From: Gimesia aquarii | Lineage (GTDB): Bacteria > Planctomycetota > Planctomycetia > Planctomycetales > Planctomycetaceae | Reading direction: 5' to 3' | Assembly (NCBI RefSeq): GCF_007748175.1 | Contig: NZ_CP037422.1 | Span: 558,001-622,000 of the forward strand | Length of the DNA: 64,000 nucleotides | Shown: piece by piece, positions 1-8,622 of the stretch | Numbering within the stretch: position 1 is the stretch's first letter | Layout of the letters: each line of letters opens with the position of its first letter | The notes under the pieces: model-generated | Told to the model about the DNA's origin: nothing | What the model saw: the letters and a program-made list of their open reading frames with translations, nothing else | The model's database searches: none | Position numbers and translations under genes: made by a program

Positions 1-972
1 CTCACCCAGATGAAAACCATGATCTGACCAGAAGACGATGATGGTGTTGTCACCTAACCCCAGCCGATCAAGTTCATCAATGACTTTCCCTACTTGGGCA
101 TCAAGGTAACTGATCCCTGCCAGATAGCCTTTGCGTAGTTCGATGACTTCTTTTGTCGTTAACTTTCTACCTTTCGTTCCCAGCAGTTCACGGCCATTAT
201 GCAAGGCAACTTGGGGAACATTTTTGGGCGGCGTGGGATTTTTAGGAGCAGTAATCGGACTCCGATCATAAAGCTTCCAGTATTTTTCCGGAGGATTAAA
301 GGGCAAATGTGGTTTCCAGAATCCAACCGCTAAGAAGAAAGGCATCTCCTTCTTTTTGAGTTCCTGTAAGGCACTAACGGCAAGATCAGCGATGCGCCCA
401 TCGAAGTAAGCAGAGTCAGGTACATCGCGACGTTCCGTTTTTAGTACTTTGGCCAGATTCACAGGCAGCTCTTCGTTTTTGCTGATAATCGGTTTGTCAC
501 TGCCATGAGTTGCATAATGCATGACTGCAGGCACAGACCATGATGCCGGATCCCCTTGAATATTCTGCCTCCAGTTGTGGAAAATTTTTCCGATGTTCTG
601 TGTGAAATATCCCTGTTGTTTGAATAACTGAGGTAGTGTGACAATCTCTGGTTTGACTTCGCGAAAATGGGTTGGCAAATCCCATATTTTTAAAGAGTCT
701 GGTCTGCGACCGGTCATGATTGAAGCCCGTGACGGATTGCATAACGCCTGCTGGCAGTAGGCTTGCTTGAAAAGAACACCACGTTTTGCCAGTTGATCCA
801 GGTAGGGAGTTTTGGCTAAAGGGTGACCGTAGCAGGCCAGATCACACCGCAAATCATCTGCAGCGATGAACAACACATTTGGTTTATGTGCAGATGCAGT
901 ACGTAAAGAAAGAGCAGGGCAGAGCAGTAAGGCGAGCAGCATTAGATGCAAGGATTTAGCTGAATTGTGCAT
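1..972 (-). CDS. Sulfatase, iduronate-2-sulfatase-like (3' end outside window)
   Basis: Secreted sulfatase that would hydrolyse sulfate esters on sulfated polysaccharides. The gene reads leftward from an ATG at 972 and runs off the window edge, so about 324 residues are visible. Residues 1-28 form a signal peptide (hydrophobic LMLLALLLC core, then ASA). The metal-binding DD lies at residues 39-40 in AADDLR. The sulfatase signature CNPSR is at 78-82, with Cys78 the residue expected to become formylglycine, followed by ASIMTGRRPD. The last visible part contains WSDHGFHLGE, another metal-site motif of the family. The arrangement resembles iduronate-2-sulfatases (ACYGHP...CQQALCNPSR). Substrate cannot be read from the sequence. 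Family assignment is firm, subtype is inferred. Confidence 0.93.
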   Translation of the reverse strand, partial: MHNSAKSLHLMLLALLLCPALSLRTASAHKPNVLFIAADDLRCDLACYGHPLAKTPYLDQLAKRGVLFKQAYCQQALCNPSRASIMTGRRPDSLKIWDLPTHFREVKPEIVTLPQLFKQQGYFTQNIGKIFHNWRQNIQGDPASWSVPAVMHYATHGSDKPIISKNEELPVNLAKVLKTERRDVPDSAYFDGRIADLAVSALQELKKKEMPFFLAVGFWKPHLPFNPPEKYWKLYDRSPITAPKNPTPPKNVPQVALHNGRELLGTKGRKLTTKEVIELRKGYLAGISYLDAQVGKVIDELDRLGLGDNTIIVFWSDHGFHLGE

Positions 973-1128
973 TAGGGATGACTTTCGTAGAGATGTTCTA
1001 TAAGAAAGCGAGTCATTCGTCTTTTTTATTCTGAACAGATCAGGGTGCATACGCAAGGATGTTTCGAATCATATTTCAAAGTCATTAATGCAAGCATTGT
1101 AGAATTAAAAATTAATCGAAAAAAGTTG

Positions 1129-1181
1129 TTGACATCGACAGTCAACTGTATTACTGTGTTGATACAGTTGATTGTGAGGAG
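1129..1181 (+). promoter_or_regulatory. Promoter/operator region of the GntR-ABC operon, 10-bp perfect inverted repeat
   Basis: A TTGACA -35-like box lies at 1129-1134; a weak -10 candidate TACTGT lies 17 bp downstream at 1152-1157. A perfect 10-bp inverted repeat, TCAACTGTAT (1142-1151) and ATACAGTTGA (1162-1171), is separated by 10 bp and overlaps the promoter. The ribosome binding site GAGGAG is at 1176-1181, five bases before the ATG at 1187. Known YtrA-type GntR regulators bind inverted repeats in their own promoters, so this is a likely autoregulatory operator. The repeat is seen directly; its role is inferred. Confidence 0.7.
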
Positions 1182-1186
1182 ATTAA

Positions 1187-1585
1187 ATGCAGATTCAATT
1201 ATCAGAAGCGGATGGTACTCCCTATTACCAGCAGGTAACGAATCAGATCAAGTTTCTGGTTGCTTCCGGGCGTTTGGAACCACATGAGCAGCTCCCTTCT
1301 GTGCGCGGTCTTGCACAGCAATTAACAATCACTCCGAATACGGTGGCACGGGCTTACCGTGAGCTGGAAGCGGAAGGAGTCGTGATCTCAAAACGCGGTG
1401 CCGGCGTTTTCATTTCGAACGGTGTTTCCCCCCTATCAAACAAAGAAAAACGCCGTATTCTCAATGAGCGTATGGATGCTCTACTGACGGAATCACGTCA
1501 ATTAGGAGTCGATGAAGAAACACTACTGAAGCTACTACGTCAGCGTAGCCAGAAATTTGATTCACACAAAGAGGGTGTAAAATGA
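1187..1585 (+). CDS. GntR family transcriptional regulator, YtrA subfamily
   Basis: DNA-binding repressor-type protein of 132 residues. Residues about 8-75 form the GntR winged helix: YYQQVTNQIKF at the start, the recognition region LPSVRGLAQQL...TPNTVARAYRELE, then the wing GVVISKRGAGVFI. Only about 55 residues follow, too few for a metabolite-binding domain, which is typical of the YtrA subfamily that controls ABC exporter operons. The stop codon overlaps the next gene's start (ATGA at 1582-1585), so the ATPase gene is translationally coupled. A well-placed GAGGAG supports the ATG at 1187. The inverted repeat directly upstream is the probable operator. Signals sensed are unknown; in Bacillus the homologous system responds to cell-wall-active antibiotics, which need not hold here. 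Confidence 0.92.
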   Translation: MQIQLSEADGTPYYQQVTNQIKFLVASGRLEPHEQLPSVRGLAQQLTITPNTVARAYRELEAEGVVISKRGAGVFISNGVSPLSNKEKRRILNERMDALLTESRQLGVDEETLLKLLRQRSQKFDSHKEGVK

Positions 1586-2484
1586 CCGAGCATGTTATTG
1601 AAATTCAAAATTTGAGCCGTCGCTTTGGGAAAAAACAGGCATTGTCTGAAGTCAATCTATCGGTTCCTGAAGGTTGCGTCTTCGGATTGGTGGGAGAAAA
1701 TGGCGCCGGTAAGACAACGATGTTAAAACATGTTTTAGGATTTCTGAAGCCACAACAAGGCGTCGTACGTGTATTTGGTTTAGACCCTGTAGCAGATCCT
1801 CCCGGCGTTCTGGGACGTATTGGACATCTTTCAGAAAACAGGGATCTTCCCACATGGATGTCGATTCGAGAATTGTTCGAATTTACCCGTGCCTTCTATC
1901 CAAAATGGGATCCGGTCTATGCCGAAGAACTTCGAAACATGTTCGAACTGACTCTGAATCAAAAAGTGCCTACGTTATCACGGGGACAAAAAGCACGGGC
2001 CGGATTGCTACTGGCACTGGCACATCGACCACCATTACTGGTACTCGACGAACCATCTTCGGGCCTCGATCCGGTCGTTCGCAAAGATATTCTGGATGCC
2101 ATCATTCGCACGGTCGTGGATGAGGGACGCACGGTCTTGTTTTCCTCTCATCTTTTAGATGAAGTGCAACGTGTTTCGGATCAGATTGCCATTCTCGATC
2201 AGGGACGTATTTTGCTGGCAAGTCCTTTGGATCAGGTCCTGGTTTCGCACTATCAGCTCACGGTCAGCTTCCCGGAACCACAGCCCTATTTTCCGCAGTT
2301 AACAGGTGCGCTCACCTGGTCGGGTTCAGGTCGAGAATGGAAGATCGTATGTAATGGACAGAAAAAGGAACTCGAAGCAGAGTTGGAAGCAATGCACTGC
2401 GAAATTTTGGAGCAGGGAGCACCAACGTTGGAAGAAATCTTTGTAGCTCGAATGAAATCGGTCGAACGATCTTCTGCAAATTGA
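1582..2484 (+). CDS. ABC transporter ATP-binding protein (YtrB-like)
   Basis: Cytoplasmic ATPase subunit of 300 residues. Walker A GENGAGKT is at residues 38-45, the signature LSRGQ at 132-136, Walker B LLVLDE at 152-157, the D-loop SGLDP follows, and the switch histidine is in LFSSHLLDEV near 193. The signature is LSRGQ rather than LSGGQ, a common variant in this exporter class. The last roughly 90 residues form a C-terminal extension beyond the nucleotide-binding domain, as in drug- and lantibiotic-type exporters. It overlaps the GntR gene by 4 bases and is followed 40 bases later by two membrane proteins that would be its permeases. Substrate unknown. Confidence 0.93.
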   Translation: MTEHVIEIQNLSRRFGKKQALSEVNLSVPEGCVFGLVGENGAGKTTMLKHVLGFLKPQQGVVRVFGLDPVADPPGVLGRIGHLSENRDLPTWMSIRELFEFTRAFYPKWDPVYAEELRNMFELTLNQKVPTLSRGQKARAGLLLALAHRPPLLVLDEPSSGLDPVVRKDILDAIIRTVVDEGRTVLFSSHLLDEVQRVSDQIAILDQGRILLASPLDQVLVSHYQLTVSFPEPQPYFPQLTGALTWSGSGREWKIVCNGQKKELEAELEAMHCEILEQGAPTLEEIFVARMKSVERSSAN

Positions 2485-2524
2485 TGAAGTTTATGAATGA
2501 AAAGAGGAGATCGGAGTGTAACTT

Positions 2525-4201
2525 ATGAAATCCGCCTTGTATGTAACGACAAAAGATTTCTGTAAACGGGCGCGATTTGGTGCTCTGCTTGCAGTGGGAA
2601 CGTTGGTATCAGGTCCATTGCTGTTTCTGATCATTACTCGGTTACAGGGATTGAATTTCGATTATCGCAAACAGGATATGTTTGCTTATCACTTTGCTTA
2701 CCTGGGAGTCTCCTGGATAATCTTTCTCGCGGTTTGTTTGCATGCGTTGACGGGATGCCAAAAGATCTGCCTGGGATTGCCGGTTCCTTCGAAAGTGATT
2801 GCCACATGGCTGATGTTGGCGACAGTGGTCTTGGTGATTGTATTGCAACTAGTGACGAATGGTGCCTATCGAGTACTATTTTTTGATGAAAACTGGCTCG
2901 CCGATTATTGGCCACTGCTGGGGCCATTGCTGTTTATTACCACATTGATTTTGGTGGGGCATTACATTTTCTGGAGTCTCTATGCACCTAGTTTTACACG
3001 AGTCGCTTTCTGGATTACTTTGATTGTCGTGATGTTCTGGTGGTTCATCTCACGTTATTATCCCAACGGATATCAAGCAAAGATTGTTCCCTGGAGTCAC
3101 GTGACGCTTTGGGAGTTCATCACGTTACAACTGGTGAGCGTAGCGGCCTGGTATCAGGGAACCCGCGCGTTTGCCAAAGTTCGGTCTGGCATCGCAGTTC
3201 CCAGCCCGCAGTGGCAGCAAATGCAGGTCTGGTGGAACGCCTTACTCACCGGAGCCATCCCTGAAAGCACACCGATTCCTCTTTCTAAGCGGACCTCATT
3301 AGCTCGTTTGCATTGGCGCGATTCGTGTCATCGTGCTGTGATCATTGGAGGAACCTTGTTCATGATTTCTGTGTTAGCCGTTAACCTGACGTCTAGAGCA
3401 GAGTTTGGAACGAGCCTTAGCCGACAGGTTGAAGGCTTTGTGATCGTCACAATGGTGTTTAGTTTCATTGCGGCTGTTATCGTCGCGCTACTTATTGGAG
3501 AAGGGGTTTCTGCCTCAGGTCGAACAGAAATGAAACGTTTTCTGGCGATGTCACCACTTTCCGATAATGATTTTAATGCGACTTTGTTCTGGAACATGAT
3601 CAAAGCGTGTGTCTTGACACTTCTCTTGATTCAAGGGGGCCTGATACTTAGTTATGCTGGAGTCATGTTTTTGGAAGGACCAGAGATTTTTAACGGAGAT
3701 CTAAACTGGAATGCTTTCGCTGGTTTGTGGGTGAAATACACCATTTATACGGTAATCGGGTTCTGGATCATAGTGGCGAACATGATTTCGATACTTTGGA
3801 CAGGCCGGACCTGGTTTTACTACACAATGATTGGTGTATTCTTCGGGGGCTTTAGTCTTTTTATGGGACTTGCCAGTGTTTCAAATCGGTTTTTTCGCAC
3901 AAATGTCATCTACAGCTATATTTTTGCGGGTGTTTTACTCACCCTGCCGTTTCTGATAGTAGGAGGCACAATTGCAGCCTATGTGGTTGCATACCAAAAA
4001 AAACGGATTAGAGCATCTACGGCTGTGATTGCCAGTCTACTCTGGTTAGTGAGTTCAATTCTGACCTGCTATTTTAAACATCCGAATCTTTCTCGAATTG
4101 ATGACATTATAGGAATCTTCTTTATTCCAGCATTATTGGTATTGATTATTGCCCCATTTGCTACGATTCCACTGGCTTTATCCTGGAATCGACATCGATA
4201 A
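2525..4201 (+). CDS. ABC-2-like multi-spanning membrane protein, permease candidate 1
   Basis: A 558-residue integral membrane protein with about a dozen hydrophobic segments and no signal peptide, beginning MKSALYVTTKDFCKRA. I do not recognise a named family with certainty. Its position after the ATPase marks it as a permease. It is paralogous to the next protein along its whole length: both have LVTNG.YR..FFDENWL.DYWP near residue 110, FWWFISRYYP near 170, LA.LHWRDSC near 255, and end in FATIPLA.SWNRHR. A soluble loop lies between the N-terminal and C-terminal membrane blocks, around residues 215-265. GGAG in the upstream GATCGGAGTG supports translation from the ATG at 2525. Inference: it dimerises with its paralog to form the export channel. 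Confidence 0.8.
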   Translation: MKSALYVTTKDFCKRARFGALLAVGTLVSGPLLFLIITRLQGLNFDYRKQDMFAYHFAYLGVSWIIFLAVCLHALTGCQKICLGLPVPSKVIATWLMLATVVLVIVLQLVTNGAYRVLFFDENWLADYWPLLGPLLFITTLILVGHYIFWSLYAPSFTRVAFWITLIVVMFWWFISRYYPNGYQAKIVPWSHVTLWEFITLQLVSVAAWYQGTRAFAKVRSGIAVPSPQWQQMQVWWNALLTGAIPESTPIPLSKRTSLARLHWRDSCHRAVIIGGTLFMISVLAVNLTSRAEFGTSLSRQVEGFVIVTMVFSFIAAVIVALLIGEGVSASGRTEMKRFLAMSPLSDNDFNATLFWNMIKACVLTLLLIQGGLILSYAGVMFLEGPEIFNGDLNWNAFAGLWVKYTIYTVIGFWIIVANMISILWTGRTWFYYTMIGVFFGGFSLFMGLASVSNRFFRTNVIYSYIFAGVLLTLPFLIVGGTIAAYVVAYQKKRIRASTAVIASLLWLVSSILTCYFKHPNLSRIDDIIGIFFIPALLVLIIAPFATIPLALSWNRHR

Positions 4202-4281
4202 AGGTGCTAAAAACTCTTTTTAAAACTGCTAGTTGATATTCAAAACATGCGAATGTATTTGAGTGAAAATTGGGTGAAACC

Positions 4282-5949
4282 ATGACGCATATGTTTTATG
4301 TGGTGACGCAAACATTTGTGAAACGAGCCTGGTGGGGCGCTTTTCTTGGTGTTAGCCTGCTCGTCTTGGGCCCTCTGGCATTGCGAGGCTTGATTCTACT
4401 CGTTGAGGGGCCTATTGAGAGTGGAGCCTTTCGACCATTTAGTTTTCATTTCGCGTTTCTGGCAACTTCATGGCTTGTCTTTATCTCGGTTTGTTTACAA
4501 GCGTTACAGGGCGTCAAGAAATTCATCTTTGGTCTTCCGCTTCCTTCGGCTTCGATTGCCAGCGGTCTGATGTTTATCACAATTGGCACCGTTATAATTC
4601 TCAGTCTCATAACCAATGGACTTTATCGGCTTGTCTTTTTTGATGAAAACTGGCTCAGCGATTATTGGCCTGTCTTAGGTCCAACACTATTCATTGCCAC
4701 TCTGATGATGGTTGGGCATTGTGCATACTGGAATTTGCATGCACGGGGTTTCGGACGATTATTGTTCTGGATTGGTTTGATTGTTGCGATGTTCTGGTGG
4801 TTCATTTCACGCTATTATCCACACGGATTCAGTGAGAAAATCGTTCCCTGGAGTAATGTTACACTTTCAGAATTTGTCATACTACAATTGGTGTTTGTTG
4901 TGGCGTGGGTGTATGGCATTGTGTCGTTTGCCCGAGTTCGCTCTAGTACTGCTGAGCCCAGTCTGCACTGGAATCGTTTTGAATCCTGGCTAAACCAATT
5001 ATCGAGTGGAGCGTTGAACGAAACCGATGACATTCCCGTTTCAAAATCCAGTGCGCTGGCTCAATTGCATTGGCGTGATTCCTGTCGCCGTGCGATCTTG
5101 CTGGTTTTGTTTTTAGGGAGTATTGCCTTGATCCTGAATCTGGTTCAATTCACGTATTATAATACTTTGGGAATGGAGAATCAGACTGCGAACGAAAGTC
5201 CCATGGTGGTTACCATGATGTTTTTGTTTTTTTCTGCGATCTCGCTATTTTTGATCCTCGGAGAAGCACTTTCAACTCGGAATATGGTTGAAATGAAAGG
5301 CTATCTGGCAATCGCCCCGCTCTCAGATCAGGACTTCTCTGCGGTTTTGGTTCGTAATTTGATCAAGTGTGTTGTGCTGACGGTAATCGTAATCGCTCTG
5401 CTTAGTTTCCTGGTCAGCTACTTCATAGCGGCTTTATATTACGGACTTGATCTCGTCAGTAGCAATTGGAACTGGTTCGTCAATCATGATTCAAAAGTGC
5501 TTTTTATTGCATTACCGGTTCTCGTGTTGGTTGGATTCTGGGCAGGAATCGCGAATACGCTTTCTCTATTTTGGACAGGACACCAACGGTTTACTGCCGG
5601 TGTGTTATTTACTTTTTTTGGCCTTTTGTTTTCTGGATTTATTGCAGGCATCGTTCTGATTCCGGAGTCAATGAAGACCGGCTTCCTGCATGGTTCATTT
5701 CTGTTGCTGACCTTTTGCATTTGGAGTGGTACAATTATCGCTTATTTGAATGCACACAGAAAAGAATTGATCAATTCTACAACGATCTGGGCCGCAGTTG
5801 TGTTTTGTCTGTTGATGCCCTTGGTTTTCTGGGGGTTTTGGAAAACAGATCAAAACATCGTCAGACTATTTCTCTCCTCAGTACTCGTACTCGCCATAAC
5901 GCCTTTTGCCACGATTCCACTGGCGGTTTCCTGGAACCGACATCGCTAA
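4282..5949 (+). CDS. ABC-2-like multi-spanning membrane protein, permease candidate 2 (tandem paralog)
   Basis: Second permease-like protein, 555 residues from the ATG at 4282. A TTG at 4270 is also in frame, but the 4282 start makes the N-terminus (MTHMFYVVTQTFVKRA) line up with that of the upstream paralog, so I prefer it. It shares the motifs FFDENWLSDYWP, FWWFISRYYPHG, LAQLHWRDSCRRA and the C-terminal FATIPLAVSWNRHR with its neighbour, showing a tandem duplication. It lies 80 bases after the first copy in the same orientation, consistent with one four-gene operon. Conserved motifs are concentrated at membrane-loop borders; the central loop and the extracytoplasmic parts differ more. Substrate is unknown. 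Confidence 0.8.
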   Translation: MTHMFYVVTQTFVKRAWWGAFLGVSLLVLGPLALRGLILLVEGPIESGAFRPFSFHFAFLATSWLVFISVCLQALQGVKKFIFGLPLPSASIASGLMFITIGTVIILSLITNGLYRLVFFDENWLSDYWPVLGPTLFIATLMMVGHCAYWNLHARGFGRLLFWIGLIVAMFWWFISRYYPHGFSEKIVPWSNVTLSEFVILQLVFVVAWVYGIVSFARVRSSTAEPSLHWNRFESWLNQLSSGALNETDDIPVSKSSALAQLHWRDSCRRAILLVLFLGSIALILNLVQFTYYNTLGMENQTANESPMVVTMMFLFFSAISLFLILGEALSTRNMVEMKGYLAIAPLSDQDFSAVLVRNLIKCVVLTVIVIALLSFLVSYFIAALYYGLDLVSSNWNWFVNHDSKVLFIALPVLVLVGFWAGIANTLSLFWTGHQRFTAGVLFTFFGLLFSGFIAGIVLIPESMKTGFLHGSFLLLTFCIWSGTIIAYLNAHRKELINSTTIWAAVVFCLLMPLVFWGFWKTDQNIVRLFLSSVLVLAITPFATIPLAVSWNRHR

Positions 5950-6198
5950 CACATCTCTGTTATGGGTAGGCACTTTCCGCCCTCTTAGCCTTAAATCGTG
6001 TGAAATTCTTATTTTCAGTTCAAATCAGCCTTAGTAGAGACTTGCAGTCCTGAGCGCAGCGACTAAAAATAAACAATTAAGGTAGATTTTCTAACTCAAG
6101 ATATTCTAGTGTGGCTAGGTAGTTTACAGGGTTGTGAGTCACTTAACACTGACATTGCTTTCCGACCACACGGATATCGCCATATATATTGAGGAGAA

Positions 6199-7242
6199 AT
6201 GATGGCTGTCGCAAAACATTTCAGAGTGACGCAAGCATTTTTGGCGAGCGTTGCCTTAATATTGGTTCTCATGTGCAGCATTTCCAGAGTGCAGGCAGAA
6301 GAAGAGGTAATCAAAGTTCCCGCTGGTTTGCCTCCAATCGAGTTCCCTGAAGATAATCCCCCCACGGCGGAAAAGATTGCATTGGGCAAACAGCTGTATT
6401 TCGACAAACGTTTATCTCGTGATAACACCATTTCGTGTGCCAGTTGCCATGCTTCCGAGAAGGGATACAGCAATGCAGATCAGTTCGCGACTGGTTTCAA
6501 AGGGCAAAAAGGAGGCCGTAATTCTCCCACTGTGATCAACGCTGCCTATAACCGGTTTCATTTCTGGGATGGTCGTGCCGGTTCATTAGAAGAGCAGGCG
6601 TTAGGGCCCATCGCCAATCCGATCGAAATGAATCTGACACTGAAGGAAGCCGTCGATCGCATTAATGCCATTCCCGGTTATAAGAAACAATTTCAAAAAG
6701 TTTTTGGCTCTGACGCTACCGCTGATACTATCGCCAAAGCAATTGCCACCTATGAGCGTACGATTCTCTCGGGAGATGCTCCCTATGATCGCTTTAAAGC
6801 CGGTGACAAAAAGGTCCTTTCCGAATCTGCGCAACGGGGTATGAAACTCTTTTTCGGAAAAGCTTCCTGTAGTGCCTGTCATGCGGGACCGAACTTTACC
6901 GACAACGCCTTTCATAATATTGGTGTGGGAATAGATGCCAAAGAACCAGATACGGGGCGAAAAGCCATTAGTAAACTGGGAGGCGATCATGGAAGTTTCA
7001 AAACGCCAACATTACGAGATATTGCCCGATCTGCGCCTTATATGCACGATGGCAGCATGCAGACTTTGAAAGAAGTCGTAGAACACTATAATAAAGGTGG
7101 TGTTCCTAACGAATTTCTTGATGAAGAAATTTTCAAATTGAATTTATCCCCTCAGGAAGTTAATGATTTGGTGACCTTCATGAAAGAAGGTTTGGCCAGT
7201 TCAAAATATCCTGAGCATAAAGCACCTGAACTACCAAAATAG
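6199..7242 (+). CDS. Di-heme cytochrome c peroxidase (MauG/CcpA family)
   Basis: Periplasmic enzyme that would reduce hydrogen peroxide with electrons from a c-type cytochrome. Length is 347 residues, normal for the family. A signal peptide spans residues 1-33 and ends VQA. Heme-binding motifs CASCH (80-84) and CSACH (224-228) are both present. Conserved FFDKRLS-like (YFDKRLSRD), NSPTV and FWDGRA segments and the C-terminal FKTPTLRDI...APYMHDGS are hallmarks of bacterial peroxidases. Two ATG codons are adjacent (6199 and 6202); GAGGAG at 6191-6196 sits 5 bases before the second, which may be the real start. The peroxiredoxin gene 1.4 kb downstream points to a shared peroxide-handling role. 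Confidence 0.95.
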   Translation: MMAVAKHFRVTQAFLASVALILVLMCSISRVQAEEEVIKVPAGLPPIEFPEDNPPTAEKIALGKQLYFDKRLSRDNTISCASCHASEKGYSNADQFATGFKGQKGGRNSPTVINAAYNRFHFWDGRAGSLEEQALGPIANPIEMNLTLKEAVDRINAIPGYKKQFQKVFGSDATADTIAKAIATYERTILSGDAPYDRFKAGDKKVLSESAQRGMKLFFGKASCSACHAGPNFTDNAFHNIGVGIDAKEPDTGRKAISKLGGDHGSFKTPTLRDIARSAPYMHDGSMQTLKEVVEHYNKGGVPNEFLDEEIFKLNLSPQEVNDLVTFMKEGLASSKYPEHKAPELPK

Positions 7243-7316
7243 CGTTTCGTCGCTTGTTTTAAAACAGAGTGTGACGAGACAAAGTTACTAATTGAAAATC
7301 CCCTTTTCAAAGGAAG

Positions 7317-8519
7317 ATGAACACCATGCAGTGGAATTTACACCTAATCTTGAAAGCAAGTGCATGCTGCCTTACAGCGTTATGCCTGACCGTTGGAAGT
7401 AATCTGCTGATCGCCGATGAAAAAGGTGATAAAAAAGGCGATGAGAAAAAAGGAGCCGCTAAAAAAGAAGAACCTAAAAAAGAGGCTGCTAAAAAGGAAG
7501 ATCCTAAGAAAGATGCAAAAAAACCAGCTCCCAAAAAAGAAGCACCAAAGAAAGAAGAGCCTAAAAAGCCTGCTGTGACTGTCAAAACTCTGGTTACTAA
7601 CCTGGAAAATCCGAGCGGGATTGCTATTCAAGATGGAACTGGCCATGTGTTTGTTGCCAGTCGTTACGGTGTTTATCGCTATGACTCCAAAGGCAAAACC
7701 GTTGATCTGGAAATTGCCGGTTACCCAACCGATGTTTATGGAAAAGGCCCGAAGTACAATATCGGTCCTCTGGGCTTGGCATTTTTGAATAAAGACCATT
7801 TGGTTGTCGGCGATGGTAGCCGTCCCGACGGTTCAGAACTCGTTCGAATCTACAAAGTTGGTGACAAACCTCTGGCGAAGTGGGTGAAAGAAGATACGGC
7901 CGTACAAACTCTGGGGCCCATCAAAGCGGGAGATAAAACTGCTAAAGGAGAAGGTAACTTTTATGGAGTTGCCGTTGGTGGTGGAAATATCTTTGTTACT
8001 TGTAACGGAGATGACACCAAGGGCTGGGTAGCCAAATCTGTTGTCAAAGATGGTAAAGCGGGGCCTTTGGAACTCACTATCGCAACCAAGGAAGCTACTA
8101 ATGTAGATGCACCGGTTGCCATTACATTCTCTCCGGACGGAAAACAACTTGTGATTGGTCAGATGGGTGAAATGAATGTCCCCAACGACGCTTTGTTGAC
8201 GTTCTATGATCCTGCTACAGGAAAGCTCAACAAAAGTTTGAAAACCGGTCTAAGTGATATCGCCGGTTTAGCGTATAGCCCCAAGACCAAAAAGTTATAT
8301 GCGACTGATTTCTCCTGGGTGGACACCAAAAAGGGAGGCCTGTTTGAACTGAAAATTGATGGCGATAAAGTGACAGCCGAAAAAATTATTGCCCTCGATA
8401 AGCCTGCGGCCATTGCTTTTGATAAAGATGGTAATCTTTATCTGACGACTTTTGGAACTCAGGGGAAAGATCCTGAAAAGTCACCTGGTTCACTGGCAAT
8501 GATTAAAGCCGGTCTCTAA
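7317..8519 (+). CDS. Secreted beta-propeller-like protein with lysine-rich linker
   Basis: A 400-residue exported protein. Residues 1-33 are a signal peptide. Residues about 34-87 are a low-complexity Lys/Glu/Pro/Ala stretch built of short variants of KKEEPKK and KKEAPKK. The rest (about 90-400) looks like an NHL/SMP-30-type propeller: repeated segments such as NPSGIAIQDGTGHVFVAS, LGLAFLNKDHLVVGDG, APVAITFSPDGKQLVIG, IAGLAYSPKTKKLYATD and AAIAFDKDGNLYLT. No catalytic residues can be assigned. It lies 75 bases after the cytochrome c peroxidase gene in the same direction and may be co-transcribed. The basic linker could bind anionic polymer or the cell surface; that is inference. Alternative in-frame ATG at 7326. 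Confidence 0.85.
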   Translation: MNTMQWNLHLILKASACCLTALCLTVGSNLLIADEKGDKKGDEKKGAAKKEEPKKEAAKKEDPKKDAKKPAPKKEAPKKEEPKKPAVTVKTLVTNLENPSGIAIQDGTGHVFVASRYGVYRYDSKGKTVDLEIAGYPTDVYGKGPKYNIGPLGLAFLNKDHLVVGDGSRPDGSELVRIYKVGDKPLAKWVKEDTAVQTLGPIKAGDKTAKGEGNFYGVAVGGGNIFVTCNGDDTKGWVAKSVVKDGKAGPLELTIATKEATNVDAPVAITFSPDGKQLVIGQMGEMNVPNDALLTFYDPATGKLNKSLKTGLSDIAGLAYSPKTKKLYATDFSWVDTKKGGLFELKIDGDKVTAEKIIALDKPAAIAFDKDGNLYLTTFGTQGKDPEKSPGSLAMIKAGL

Positions 8520-8532
8520 AACAGACGCTCAC

Positions 8533-8571
8533 GACGCGGATTGATTTTATGGTAAACCAGTCCGCGTCTTT
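8533..8571 (+). terminator. Stem-loop after the propeller gene, probable terminator
   Basis: GACGCGGATTG (8533-8543) pairs with CAGTCCGCGTC (8558-8568), 11 pairs with one G.T wobble. Only a short TTTGT tail follows, so termination may be partial. Confidence 0.6.
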
Positions 8572-8622
8572 GTAACAAATACTATTTTTTCTCACCAATA
8601 TTTTGAAGGTAAGTAAAGTCAA

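Noticed and set aside
1045-1287. 80-codon frame ahead of the GntR gene
   Set aside because: Overlaps the well-supported GntR start, operator and ribosome binding site in another frame.
2525-5949. Frameshifted or broken permease copy
   Set aside because: Both copies are full-length with matching ends, so duplication without decay is the simpler reading.
7416-7577. Possible tandem DNA repeat in the lysine-rich stretch
   Set aside because: Repeats are only approximate at DNA level; the pattern is a protein low-complexity linker, so it is described with the gene.
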